DNA from: an uncultured Eubacteriales bacterium
Lineage (GTDB): Bacteria > Bacillota > Clostridia > Christensenellales > UMGS416
DNA: 64,000 bases
NCBI GenBank assembly: GCA_900542005.1
Contig: UQLW01000002.1
Span: 62,001-126,000 of the forward strand
Reading direction: 5' to 3'
Below the pieces are notes generated by a model. It saw nothing but the letters and a program-made list of their open reading frames with translations. It searched no databases and was not told where the DNA came from. Below, in pieces: positions 26,681-34,909 of this stretch; the first letter of the stretch is position 1, and the number at the start of each line of letters is the position of its first letter. Both the position numbers and the translations under genes were made by a program.

Positions 26681-27721
26681 ATGCTAAAAAACCATATGGT
26701 GGGCATTACCCCCGCCTTTGACGGGCCGAATTATGAACTCATGCGCCAGGCCGGCTTTGAATGGGTCCGCCAGGGCTACAGCTTTCCCTTTGAGGATCGG
26801 ATCGGCGGCAAGCTTTCCCAGGGCTTTCTGAAATCCGACGCCGAAATTGACCGCTATCTGGCCGAGGGCTTCGGCGTGCTGTGCAACTTCCCCGGCCCCG
26901 GTTCCATGCGCTTTGTCCCCAGCGAGGGCAAGACCGTCTATTCCCGCGGTACGCCGCTGTGGATGGGCGAGCTCGACGAGGACCGCTATTATGAGCAGCT
27001 CTTTGAAATGGCCAAATGGATGGGCGAGTACACCAAGGATAAGATTACCTACTGGCAGGTGGCCAACGAGCCGGACATCGATATCTTCTACGGCCCCCTG
27101 ACCCGGGAGCAGAACGTGCGCTGGCTGCTGACGGCCGCCCGCGGCCTGAAGGCCGGCAACCCGGCCGCTCAGTGCGGCATAAACCTGGGCTATATCAACG
27201 ACTATGCCCGATTCCTGCTGAAGGCCATCTATGTGATCCCGGACTCCCCCTTCGATTATCTGGGGATCGACGGCTATATGGGCAGCTGGCAGCCCGGCGG
27301 CCCCGATAGCTGGATCGGCTACATCGACGAGGTGACCGAGATCACCGGCAAGCCCGTCATCATCAATGAATGGGGCTATTCCTCGCTGCAGTGGGGCGAA
27401 AAACTCACCGACCTTGAGCGCAAGAATTTCTATAACCAGGACGTATGCCGCAACAAGTACTGGGACAAGGTATGGGGCAAGGGGCACACCCCTGAAGCCC
27501 AGGCGGAATATGTAATCCGCTGCCAGGAGATCTTCGCCCAGCATCCCAACGTCATCGGCAATTTCTTCTTCCGCTGGAGCGACGCGGAAACCTGCTGGCA
27601 ATGCGGCGAGCCCGACTGCCCTGCCGAGTGCGCCTGGGGCTGCGTGGATACCCACGAAAATCCCAAGCCCGCCTATTGGGCCCTGAAGGAGGGCAACCAG
27701 CGTTACTTTAACAAGGGATAG
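26681..27721 (+). CDS. Clan GH-A glycoside hydrolase-like protein
   Basis: A 346-residue TIM-barrel protein without signal peptide. TYWQVANEPDIDIF (about residues 123-136) carries the acid/base Glu in the NEP context, and KPVIINEWGYSS (about 225-236) supplies a nucleophile Glu, the layout of clan A families such as GH5, GH39 and GH53. A Cys-rich patch near the C-terminus (CWQCGEPDCPAECAWGC) is unusual and could bind a metal. Family and substrate are not fixed by eye. It is the second gene of the esterase operon, and a terminator follows. Confidence 0.82.
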   Translation: MLKNHMVGITPAFDGPNYELMRQAGFEWVRQGYSFPFEDRIGGKLSQGFLKSDAEIDRYLAEGFGVLCNFPGPGSMRFVPSEGKTVYSRGTPLWMGELDEDRYYEQLFEMAKWMGEYTKDKITYWQVANEPDIDIFYGPLTREQNVRWLLTAARGLKAGNPAAQCGINLGYINDYARFLLKAIYVIPDSPFDYLGIDGYMGSWQPGGPDSWIGYIDEVTEITGKPVIINEWGYSSLQWGEKLTDLERKNFYNQDVCRNKYWDKVWGKGHTPEAQAEYVIRCQEIFAQHPNVIGNFFFRWSDAETCWQCGEPDCPAECAWGCVDTHENPKPAYWALKEGNQRYFNKG

Positions 27722-27735
27722 CGCTGCGCGCTGTA

Positions 27736-27774
27736 AAGGCCGCCGGTCCGGAGAGATGGATTGGCGGCCTTTTC
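27736..27774 (+). terminator. Terminator after esterase-glycosidase operon
   Basis: AAGGCCGCC and GGCGGCCTT form a 9-bp stem with an ~18-base loop, followed by a short T-run, about 15 bases past the stop codon. Confidence 0.65.
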
Positions 27775-27813
27775 CCTATTCTACGCCTCCCTCGGCCCTT
27801 GGCGCCCGCCCGG

Positions 27814-28155
27814 TCAGCGGCGGTCTTGGAAGAAATTCCCGTCGCCCAGCTTCTTCGCCGTCATCCGAAAGACCACACAGCCGTCCGGGCATACGATGTC
27901 CTTGCTGTAAGCGCTGCTGCCTCCGATGTTTTCCAGGTTTCCGCCGCTTCGCACCGCTTCCATCACGGGGAACATCAGCATCATCACCTTGGAGCAGATC
28001 CCCTGGCCCTGCCCATTGACCGGGCAGCCGTAGCCGCAGGTATAGGTATCGCCGATTTCCTCCCCATTCCTGCAGTATCTCTCCGTCTGGCTGCCGTGAA
28101 GGAAGCCAATCACCTTGATTTCCCATTCATACTCTTCAGCATACCACTTTTTCAT
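27814..28155 (-). CDS. TIGR04076 family protein
   Basis: A 113-residue cytosolic protein with the pattern of the uncharacterised TIGR04076 family: GDTYTCGYGCP, then GICSKVMMLMFPVMEAVRSGG, then IVCPDGCVVFRMTAK. Several conserved cysteines suggest metal or redox chemistry, but no function is known to me. It is a single-gene unit on the minus strand between two glycosidase operons, with its own promoter at 28191-28219. A role in the sugar pathway is not shown. Confidence 0.8.
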   Translation of the reverse strand: MKKWYAEEYEWEIKVIGFLHGSQTERYCRNGEEIGDTYTCGYGCPVNGQGQGICSKVMMLMFPVMEAVRSGGNLENIGGSSAYSKDIVCPDGCVVFRMTAKKLGDGNFFQDRR

Positions 28156-28190
28156 CCTTTTCCTCCCCAGGCCCCGTAGCTTTTGCCGCT

Positions 28191-28219
28191 ATTGTACCAC
28201 GGAGGGCCGGCCCCTTCAA
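28191..28219 (-). promoter_or_regulatory. Promoter for TIGR04076 gene
   Basis: Minus strand TTGAAG (plus 28214-28219), 17-base spacer, TACAAT (plus 28191-28196), about 35 bases before the ATG. Confidence 0.6.
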
Positions 28220-28276
28220 TCTGCCCCTTTCCACGGCTCCAGGCAAAATAATGGCCGGAAGAATGGAAATAAGGGC

Positions 28277-28305
28277 TTTCCATCGATCCGGTTTCGCTGT
28301 ATGCT
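28277..28305 (+). promoter_or_regulatory. Possible promoter for GH127 gene
   Basis: TTTCCA (28277-28282), 17-base spacer, TATGCT (28300-28305), 47 bases before the ATG. Both boxes are imperfect. Confidence 0.4.
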
Positions 28306-28351
28306 GAAAAGAGCTGGGGCGCCTGAACGCCGCCAGACAAAGGAGGAGCAT

Positions 28352-30187
28352 ATGCAACCGATAACCTTTGACCATACCCGCCTGAGGCCCGGCTTCTGGC
28401 AGGATAAGCAGCGCATGGTGCTGGACACCTCGATCGAGGCGGTACGGGCCCGCTTTGAGCAGACCGGGCGCTTCGCCGCCTTTGATTTCGCCTGGAAGCC
28501 CGGCGACCCGGACAAGCCCCACATCTTCTGGGATTCGGATATCGCCAAGTGGATGGAGGGGGCGGCCTACGCCCTTCAGCTCGCGCCCAATCCCGCGCTG
28601 GAGGCCCAGGTGGACGAAGTCGTGGAAAAGATTATCGCCCATCAGGAGCCCGACGGCTATTTCAACATCTATTTCACCGTGGTGGAGCCGGGCAAGCGCT
28701 TTACCCGGCGGACGGATCATGAGCTCTATGACGCCGGCCATCTCATAGAGGCTGCCGTCGCCTATGCCGCTGCCACCGGAAAGCGCGCTTTCCTGGACGC
28801 TATGATCCGCTATGCCGACCTGATCGACCGGGTTTTCCGCGTGGAGGGGTCTGCCGCCTTCATCACCCCCGGCCACGAGGAGATTGAGCTGGCCCTGGTC
28901 AAGCTGTACCGGGCCACCGGCGAACGCCGGTATTTGCAGCTGGCCCTGTTTTTCGTAGACCGGCGCGGCTGCCAGGCTGAAGAGGAATACGCCGGTTTTG
29001 CCGGCCGCGGCTATTGCCAGGACCGCCTGCCGGTACGGGAGGAGACCGACGCCATCGGGCACGCCGTCCGCGCCGTCTATCTCTATGCGGCCATGGCCGA
29101 TCTCTATGCGGAAACCGGGGATGAGGCGCTGATGGAGGCCTGCCGCCGTATGTTCGACAGCATCACCCAGCGCCGCATGTACATCACCGGCGGCATCGGT
29201 TCCTCCGCCCATGGCGAGGCCTTTACGCTGGATTACGACCTGCCGAACCTCACCGCCTATGCCGAGACCTGTGCCGCCCTGGGCCTGGCCCTCTTTGCCC
29301 GCCGGATGAGCGCCCTGGAGCCCGACGGCCGCTATGCCGACGCCGCCGAACGCGCCATGTATAACGGCTTTCTTTCCGGCGTCTCCCTGGACGGCCGTTC
29401 CTTCTTCTATGAAAACCCGCTGGAGCTGCAGCCCCGGCTCCGGGCCCGCGACGAAACCATGCTTCATCAGGGCATCCATTTGCCCATCACCCAGCGGGTG
29501 GAGGTGTTTGAATGCTCCTGCTGCCCGCCCAATGTGCTGCGCTTCATCGCCTCCATTGCCGATTTCCTTTATACCCGGCAGGACGGCGCCCTCTATGTCC
29601 ACCACTACATGGCCTCCGAAACGCGCACCGGCGGCGGGCTGATCTGCCAGCAGACCGATTACCCCTATGAGGGGCGTGTGGAATTGACCGTGACAGACCC
29701 GGCCTTCACCCGCCTGGCCCTCCGGATCCCCGGCTGGTGCAGCGGCTTTACCCTTTCGGTGGACGGCGCGCCGGCAGCCTATCGTCTGGAGCGCGGATAC
29801 GCCTATATGGAGCTTCCCGGCGGCAGCTGCTCCGTAACGCTGGATCTGGATATGCCTCCGGTGATGATGGAGGCCAATCCCCGCGTCTCTGCCGACTGCG
29901 GCCGGTACGCGCTGTGCCGCGGCCCCCTTGTATACTGCCTGGAGGGCGTTGATAACGGCGCGGACCTTCACGACCTGCGGGTCGACGCTGGTTCCTTTGC
30001 CTGCGGATGGAGCGACGCGCTTAAAACGCCCATCATCACGGCCCAGGGCTGGCGCCGCCCGGCTACCGGCGCGCTGTACCGCCCGGCCGGAGGCGAGCGC
30101 ATACCCCAGCCCGTCGTCTTTATCCCCTATTTCGCCTTTGCCAACCGGGGCGAAAGCGAAATGCTGGTCTGGTTCCTGGCCGAATAG
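28352..30187 (+). CDS. GH127 (DUF1680) beta-L-arabinofuranosidase
   Basis: Releases L-arabinose from beta-L-arabinofuranosyl chains found on plant cell-wall glycoproteins and pectins; cytosolic here because no signal peptide is present. The 611-residue protein begins with the family-typical ITFDHTRLRPGFW and has an alpha/alpha-barrel. It carries ECSCCPPN at about 387-394: in characterised GH127 enzymes the CC pair includes the catalytic nucleophile and zinc ligands. A beta-sandwich C-terminal domain follows (PYEGRVELTV, LRIPGWCSGFTLSVDG). The start is the ATG just after AGGAGG at 28341-28346; the open frame further upstream is not needed. Confidence 0.93.
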   Translation: MQPITFDHTRLRPGFWQDKQRMVLDTSIEAVRARFEQTGRFAAFDFAWKPGDPDKPHIFWDSDIAKWMEGAAYALQLAPNPALEAQVDEVVEKIIAHQEPDGYFNIYFTVVEPGKRFTRRTDHELYDAGHLIEAAVAYAAATGKRAFLDAMIRYADLIDRVFRVEGSAAFITPGHEEIELALVKLYRATGERRYLQLALFFVDRRGCQAEEEYAGFAGRGYCQDRLPVREETDAIGHAVRAVYLYAAMADLYAETGDEALMEACRRMFDSITQRRMYITGGIGSSAHGEAFTLDYDLPNLTAYAETCAALGLALFARRMSALEPDGRYADAAERAMYNGFLSGVSLDGRSFFYENPLELQPRLRARDETMLHQGIHLPITQRVEVFECSCCPPNVLRFIASIADFLYTRQDGALYVHHYMASETRTGGGLICQQTDYPYEGRVELTVTDPAFTRLALRIPGWCSGFTLSVDGAPAAYRLERGYAYMELPGGSCSVTLDLDMPPVMMEANPRVSADCGRYALCRGPLVYCLEGVDNGADLHDLRVDAGSFACGWSDALKTPIITAQGWRRPATGALYRPAGGERIPQPVVFIPYFAFANRGESEMLVWFLAE

Positions 30188-30234
30188 CCGCAATGCGCTC
30201 TGTTTATGCCCTGAACCCTTGACGGGAATTCAGC

Positions 30235-30269
30235 AAAAGGGACTGTTCAAATTTTGAACAGCCCCTTTT
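30235..30269. terminator. Bidirectional terminator
   Basis: AAAAGGGACTGTTCAAA and TTTGAACAGCCCCTTTT pair over 17 positions with one mismatch, flanked by A and T runs. It serves the GH127 gene (plus) and the convergent membrane-protein gene (minus). Confidence 0.85.
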
Positions 30270-30301
30270 GTTATGGTCGAATGATTGCGAATCAGCGGTT
30301 A

Positions 30302-30712
30302 TTACGCGTTCTTATTCTTGAGCGCGCCAACCACATACAGCGCAGGCAATACCAAACCCAGGATCAGGTTAACCACCGGGAAGTCTGCGCCAGCTACAGC
30401 GGTCAAAACGCATCCGGCCACACTCAACACTGCAACGATAACGCCCCACACGATGCAGGCGCCAGCCTTTTCGGGCTTTTTGCTGTTTACCACGCCGACA
30501 ATGCCGGCTACCAGCTCTGCCACGGCGCTGATAAGCGCCAGTATGGACGCCGTATACAGCAATCCGGACGATATAACCCCGTCAGAAAGATAGGCCAGGG
30601 CCGCTACGGCCGCTACGGCAACAAAGCCCAGAATCAATGCGATGGCTCCGCCGATGATCATAAGGATACCCGTCACCTTGAGAAATGCCGCCCCTTTAGC
30701 TGTCTGTTCCAT
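30302..30712 (-). CDS. Small four-helix membrane protein, unknown function
   Basis: A 136-residue protein of four hydrophobic helices rich in Ala, Gly, Val and Ile (for example VTGILMIIGGAIALILGFVA). The only longer polar loop is NSKKPEKAGA. No family motif recognised. Start taken at 30710-30712, with GGAGGGAG about 9 bases upstream. It lies 71 bases after the lipoprotein gene at 30784 and may share its transcript. Confidence 0.7.
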   Translation of the reverse strand: MEQTAKGAAFLKVTGILMIIGGAIALILGFVAVAAVAALAYLSDGVISSGLLYTASILALISAVAELVAGIVGVVNSKKPEKAGACIVWGVIVAVLSVAGCVLTAVAGADFPVVNLILGLVLPALYVVGALKNKNA

Positions 30713-30783
30713 GAATACTTCTCCCTCCAATAATTGTATTTGCTTATGCGGGACTTGCCCGCCCAATGCCCTGCCTCTTTCCT

Positions 30784-31329
30784 TTACTTGGCCGTCTTGA
30801 TGCTTGCAAGGATCGCCTGAACGTCTACATCCTCCAAAGCGATCTTCGCGCCCTCGTTTTCCATAAGGATCGCGGCCTGAATCGTGGTATCGCCATCCAC
30901 CATCTCAACGACTGTGTAGGGATAATCCAGGCTTGTTCCCGTATATCCTGTGCAGGTATAAGAGCCGATGGATCCAACCTCAATATCCTTTACATCATCA
31001 TACCAATCCTTGCCGGACAGGAACTCCTCCGTCTTATAGGAGTTAATCGTAATGCCGGGCTTGGTCAGCTGATCCCATTCGCTTTCGGCTCCCTTATAGA
31101 TCGACAGAGCGGTAGGATCATTGTCTCCTTCATATTCATCGAACAGGTCGGTCGCCGGGAACGCCTTCCATCCTTCCGGCACAAGAACGCTGATTTGGCC
31201 CGCGTCAAAGGTCTCACCCTTTACCTCCTCGGGGCTTGAGGGCGCAGGGGGCTTCCCGCCCGAGCATCCCGCCAGCAGCGCAGCGGCCAATATTGCCGCT
31301 ACCATCAGGTAACCAAGTCTTCTCTTCAT
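30784..31329 (-). CDS. Predicted lipoprotein, unknown function
   Basis: The 181 residues start with a lipoprotein signal peptide (MKRRLGYLMVAAILAAALLAGC; lipobox LLAGC), then a Pro/Ser linker and a ~140-residue outside domain. Inside it SVLVPEGWKAFP and YTVVEMVDGDTTIQAAILM look like a small beta-rich fold of the PsbP/DUF1795-like kind; this is a guess. A hairpin (TAAGCA...TGCTTA, 31353-31384) precedes the gene in its leader. It should be lipidated by the Lgt encoded at 4726-5724. Role unknown. Confidence 0.75.
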   Translation of the reverse strand: MKRRLGYLMVAAILAAALLAGCSGGKPPAPSSPEEVKGETFDAGQISVLVPEGWKAFPATDLFDEYEGDNDPTALSIYKGAESEWDQLTKPGITINSYKTEEFLSGKDWYDDVKDIEVGSIGSYTCTGYTGTSLDYPYTVVEMVDGDTTIQAAILMENEGAKIALEDVDVQAILASIKTAK

Positions 31330-31471
31330 CCGTTTTCTCCTTTTTCTTTTTATCTAAGCAGCGGGAGCTTGCCCCCTTTGCTTATCTACCCCTCTCATAC
31401 CCATAGGCGCTGGCATTTCCATTTCAGAATAGGTTTTGAATGAATCATCTTTGTTTTTTAAAATCCGTCCA

Positions 31472-31500
31472 TGGTCAGGCCCGCACTTATGTCGTATAAT
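31472..31500 (+). promoter_or_regulatory. Promoter for sugar-binding lipoprotein gene
   Basis: TGGTCA (31472-31477), 17-base spacer, perfect TATAAT (31495-31500). Predicted start of transcription near 31507 leaves a 280-base leader before the next gene, containing the hairpins at 31517-31600. Confidence 0.6.
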
Positions 31501-31516
31501 AAGTAAATTGAAAAGG

Positions 31517-31600
31517 GAGACCTCTATTCGTTGGCAGCGTAGTGAGAGGTCTTTATGATAGGAATGGATATTCCTATCATAAAGGGAGTACTCCCTTTAT
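31517..31600 (+). promoter_or_regulatory. Three consecutive hairpins in a long 5' leader
   Basis: Hairpin 1: AGACCTCT (31518-31525) with AGAGGTCT (31545-31552). Hairpin 2: TTTATGATAGGAAT (31552-31565) with its exact complement at 31570-31583, 4-base loop. Hairpin 3: a perfect 22-base palindrome, arms ATAAAGGGAG and CTCCCTTTAT (31579-31600). Hairpins 2 and 3 share ATAAA at 31579-31583, so in RNA they exclude each other at their bases. No T-run follows. It could be a cis-acting RNA switch or a palindromic repeat insertion. I do not recognise a known riboswitch class. Confidence 0.55.
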
Positions 31601-31793
31601 GCGTCGGCATCACCGTTTCTCCTTTCGGCAATGCTCATAGATTATTATGCTGATTCACGCTCTTTTTTCCCCATCAATAACGCTTCATTTGATAGGATCA
31701 GGCAAAAAATATCACACTTTTTTGTATTTTTGAGGGCAAAACTGATGGGAAATCAGCAGTTGATCATGCAGCGGGCTCAAAAAGGAGGAGACC
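31601..31793 (+). other. Remainder of the 5' leader
   Basis: AT-rich sequence between the hairpins and the lipoprotein gene, with no convincing open frame. AAAGGAGGAG ahead of the ATG at 31794 is a very strong ribosome binding site. Confidence 0.5.
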
Positions 31794-33122
31794 ATGAAAA
31801 AGTTCGGATTGCTTATTTTTGCGGGGCTGGTTCTGTCGCTGGGGCTCACCGGTTGCGCCGGGCGGTCGCAGCTTCATCCCAAGGATCCTGTCACGCTCAC
31901 CGTATGGCATGTGTACGGCGAGCAGGCAGATTCACCAATGAACCGCCTGATTGAAGAATTCAATCAAACAGTCGGTGTAGAAAAAGGTATTATTCTTGAC
32001 GTTACCCTAATGTCCAGCGCATCCGATATCGGGGAAAAACTGCTGGCCGCACAGAAGGGTATGCCTGGTGTCCCGGCTATGCCTGATCTGTTCTTCTGCC
32101 ATGTCAACAATGCCAAAGAGCTGGGCACGGAAAACCTGCTGGACTGGCAGGACCAGTTCGCCGAGGATGAGCTTGATGCCTATATCCCGGAATTTCTGCA
32201 GGATGGCATGGCGGATGGAAGATTGTCTGTTTTTCCCGTATCCAAATCTACCCATATGCTTTATATTTCCGGTTCGCAATTTGGGCGATTTTCCGCCGAT
32301 ACCGGTGTGAGTTATGACAGCCTTTCCACCTGGGATGGATTCTTTGCCGCAGCGGAAAAGTATTACAATTGGTCGGGAGGAAAACCGTTCTGTGCCTTCG
32401 ATTATCCGATCCGATGCGTGGAACTGAACGCTTTGGAAAAGGGCGCCGCCGATTTTTATACGAAAGACGGGTGGTATGATTTTGAAAATGAGATTTTCAA
32501 GGCGTCCTGGATGGAATTTGCCGAGGCTCTATCAAAGGGGTATATCATCGTTTCCGACCTATATTCCAATACCCAGGTTATGACCGGCGAGGTTGCCGCA
32601 GGCATTGGCTCCTCGGCTTCGATCCTTTATTACAACGACACGGTCACATACCCCGACAATACCTCTGAACCGATTGATTTGCAGGTGCTGCCGATCCCAA
32701 AGGCTGCCGGAAAAGAATTACTTGCCACCCAGGCTGGCGTGGGGCTGTGTTCCTACAAAACAACGGTTCAAAAAGCGGAGGCCGCCGCTGTTTTCGCCCG
32801 CTGGTTAACGGAAAGCGAACGTAATCTTGACTTTTGCGTCCAAACCGGATATATTCCGGTCAATAAGGGTTCTTTTGACAAGATCGGGGAGTATGCATTC
32901 GATACTGCTGCCTATAAAAACCTATATACGGCGCTTAGCATGGTCTATGAGCAGGCTGTCGCTGTAAGCGAGCCCTCTTTTACCGGCTACTACAAGAAAA
33001 TATATACGCTGTATGATGAATTAAGGCAGATGCAATCCGGGCTTGCCCAGCGTTATCAGAAAGGCGAGGATGCAGAAGCCCTTGCAGCCGAAACATGGGA
33101 TTTGCTCCAGTCCATCCGGTAA
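31794..33122 (+). CDS. Extracellular solute(sugar)-binding lipoprotein, family 1
   Basis: A 442-residue periplasmic-binding-type lipoprotein: signal peptide with lipobox LTGC (Cys about residue 21), then DPVTLTVWHVYGEQADSPMNRLIEEFNQ, typical for CUT1 sugar-binding proteins. Later hallmarks include DLFFCHVNNAKEL, a SKSTHMLYISGSQF hinge segment and ATQAGVGLCSYKTT. No permease or ATPase gene adjoins it. Directly downstream (4-base gap) is a membrane-bound LuxR-type regulator, so it may deliver a ligand signal as well as, or instead of, serving import. The orphan permeases at 21069-23009 could be its transport partners. Confidence 0.88.
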   Translation: MKKFGLLIFAGLVLSLGLTGCAGRSQLHPKDPVTLTVWHVYGEQADSPMNRLIEEFNQTVGVEKGIILDVTLMSSASDIGEKLLAAQKGMPGVPAMPDLFFCHVNNAKELGTENLLDWQDQFAEDELDAYIPEFLQDGMADGRLSVFPVSKSTHMLYISGSQFGRFSADTGVSYDSLSTWDGFFAAAEKYYNWSGGKPFCAFDYPIRCVELNALEKGAADFYTKDGWYDFENEIFKASWMEFAEALSKGYIIVSDLYSNTQVMTGEVAAGIGSSASILYYNDTVTYPDNTSEPIDLQVLPIPKAAGKELLATQAGVGLCSYKTTVQKAEAAAVFARWLTESERNLDFCVQTGYIPVNKGSFDKIGEYAFDTAAYKNLYTALSMVYEQAVAVSEPSFTGYYKKIYTLYDELRQMQSGLAQRYQKGEDAEALAAETWDLLQSIR

Positions 33123-33126
33123 GGCC

Positions 33127-34794
33127 ATGGCTTCCATGATGAAACACTCTGCTTTCACAAAGAAAAAACAAACCCTGAACCGCAAGCTGTTCGGTTACAT
33201 GTTTCTCCTGGCCCTGCTGCTTTCGCTTCTGCTAATAATTGGCCTCCTTTTAACCAATAAATATATTGGAGCTAATGAACAGCTTTTTCAGACGCTTAAT
33301 TTTCAAGCCAAAATATTCAGCCGTCAGCTCGCATCCCATTATAATAATCTGGCTGTTATGGGGATCCAGCTATCCGAAAGCTCGACCAAGATCATCGATT
33401 GCTATCTTGAGGAAAACAACCTATCCTTCCCTATGCTGAACGGTTCTGAAGAGCATATTGCCGGGATACAGCAGGCGTTGTTTGAGTCTGTGTACCACAA
33501 GCTTCTGGAGGCGGACTGCACCGGCGCCTTTATCCTCTTAAACGCTCAGGTAAACACGGCGTCAGCCAACGCCGCCCCATCAAAAACAGGGCTGTATTTG
33601 CAGCGCGGCAGCCTTGACGCTACGGATACCCGTGTGTTGCTTTACCGTGGTTTGCCCCAGCTTGGCAAAAGCTACGGCTGTATGCCCCATCGAAAATGGC
33701 GTTTGGAATTCAGTCCGGATCTTTTCCCCAACTATGATGAACTGGTCGAAAGTTCATCTGTAGCTTTAAAGGACGCCTATCGTATCACCGATGTGATCGT
33801 CCTGCCCGGCACATCGGAAAGGGCCATGCTGATGGTGCTGCCGTTGCATGGCTCCGATGGAAGCTTCTATGGATTATGTGGATTTGAGATCAGCGCCAGT
33901 TACTTTAAATCCGTCTTCGCCCAGCCCTCCGAGCTGGATCGTGCCGTTTTCTGCCTGAGCAAGGGCAGCAACGGGCTTACCTGCCCCAATGATTGTTTTA
34001 GCGCCGGCATTCTAAACCGGTACTATTTGGCGCCGAGCGGAGAGTTTTGCTCCACCCCCTTGGGTAAAAGCCTAATATCCTATAAAAGCGACAAGGCATC
34101 CTATGTAGGGGTAACGTCCGATATAAAGCTCTGCCCAAATCAGGCGCCATTTTCCATAAGTGTCCTTGTCCCAGGACAGGATTATATCCACATGGTCTTA
34201 ACCGATATCACCCAGATCTTGCTGCTGACCCTGCTTTTTATCGCTGCCGCCGCAGGCTGCTGTCTGTTTTTTTGCCGCCAGTATCTTATCCCTGTTAAAA
34301 GGGCCATGGCCCAGATCCGGCAAAGGGAATACGCCGATTCCGCTACGTCCATAGAAGAAATTGATGATCTTTTTGGCTTCCTGTCGGAAAAGGACCAACG
34401 CTACGAACAGGCCCTGAACACCCTAACCGCGGAAAAGCAGAACGCTGAGCAGGAGCTGAACCGGCTTCAGGCCGAATATGACAAAACCCGGCAAGTCTAC
34501 CAATCAGCCCAGGCTGAAATCGCAAGGCTTGCATATTCGCGGAAGCAGGAAATTGATCCTGATCAATATCAACAATTTCTTGCAGGCATTCAAACGCTGA
34601 CCCCGACGGAGCGGAAAATATTCACCCACTACCTGGAGGGTAAAAGCGTCCGGGAAATCATGGAGCTACTCTCTATAAAGGAGAGCACCCTTCGCTATCA
34701 CAATCAAAACATCTATGGTAAGCTGGGGATTAATTCTCTCAAGCAGTTGCTCCGCTATGCCGCCGTGATGCATGCGCAGGGCAGGAATAGGTAA
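33127..34794 (+). CDS. Membrane-bound sensor with LuxR-type HTH output
   Basis: A 555-residue one-component regulator. Order: first membrane helix (about 22-43), an outside sensor domain of ~315 residues (about 45-358, Cache-like in size and position), second helix (about 360-383), a HAMP-like linker, and a coiled coil (about 425-470, rich in Gln/Glu/Leu). The C-terminal GerE/LuxR-type DNA-binding domain (about 491-550) reads LTPTERKIFTHYLEGKSVRE then LSIKESTLRYHNQNIYGKLG. Start uncertain among ATGs at 33127, 33136 and 33139. The gap to the binding-lipoprotein gene is only 4 bases. It probably controls the nearby glycan genes in response to an external sugar; this is inference. Confidence 0.82.
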   Translation: MASMMKHSAFTKKKQTLNRKLFGYMFLLALLLSLLLIIGLLLTNKYIGANEQLFQTLNFQAKIFSRQLASHYNNLAVMGIQLSESSTKIIDCYLEENNLSFPMLNGSEEHIAGIQQALFESVYHKLLEADCTGAFILLNAQVNTASANAAPSKTGLYLQRGSLDATDTRVLLYRGLPQLGKSYGCMPHRKWRLEFSPDLFPNYDELVESSSVALKDAYRITDVIVLPGTSERAMLMVLPLHGSDGSFYGLCGFEISASYFKSVFAQPSELDRAVFCLSKGSNGLTCPNDCFSAGILNRYYLAPSGEFCSTPLGKSLISYKSDKASYVGVTSDIKLCPNQAPFSISVLVPGQDYIHMVLTDITQILLLTLLFIAAAAGCCLFFCRQYLIPVKRAMAQIRQREYADSATSIEEIDDLFGFLSEKDQRYEQALNTLTAEKQNAEQELNRLQAEYDKTRQVYQSAQAEIARLAYSRKQEIDPDQYQQFLAGIQTLTPTERKIFTHYLEGKSVREIMELLSIKESTLRYHNQNIYGKLGINSLKQLLRYAAVMHAQGRNR

Positions 34795-34813
34795 GGGGCG
34801 CAGCACGCCAAAG

Positions 34814-34863
34814 AAAAAAACCGGCGAGCCGCATATAAAGCCTATGCGGGCCGCCGGTTTTTC
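34814..34863 (+). terminator. Terminator after lipoprotein-LuxR operon
   Basis: AAACCGGCG and CGCCGGTTTTT pair around an inner CCGCATA / TATGCGGG stem; a T-run follows. Confidence 0.8.
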
Positions 34864-34878
34864 CCTATATCACACAGA

Positions 34879-34907
34879 AAATGCGTCCTGACCGTCAGGA
34901 CGCATTT
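34879..34907 (-). terminator. Terminator of the long minus-strand run
   Basis: AAATGCGTCCTGA and TCAGGACGCATTT form a perfect 13-bp stem with a 3-base loop, immediately after the stop of the lipoprotein gene at 34910. On the minus strand it ends in TTTT. Confidence 0.75.
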
Positions 34908-34909
34908 CT

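Noticed and set aside
28136..30193. 685-codon minus-strand frame over the GH127 gene
   Set aside because: Antisense shadow caused by GC-rich codon bias; GH127 motifs are on the plus strand.
31517..31600. Tandem hairpins as a simple intrinsic terminator or a CRISPR fragment
   Set aside because: No T-run follows any stem, and there are no regular repeats with spacers, so neither reading fits.
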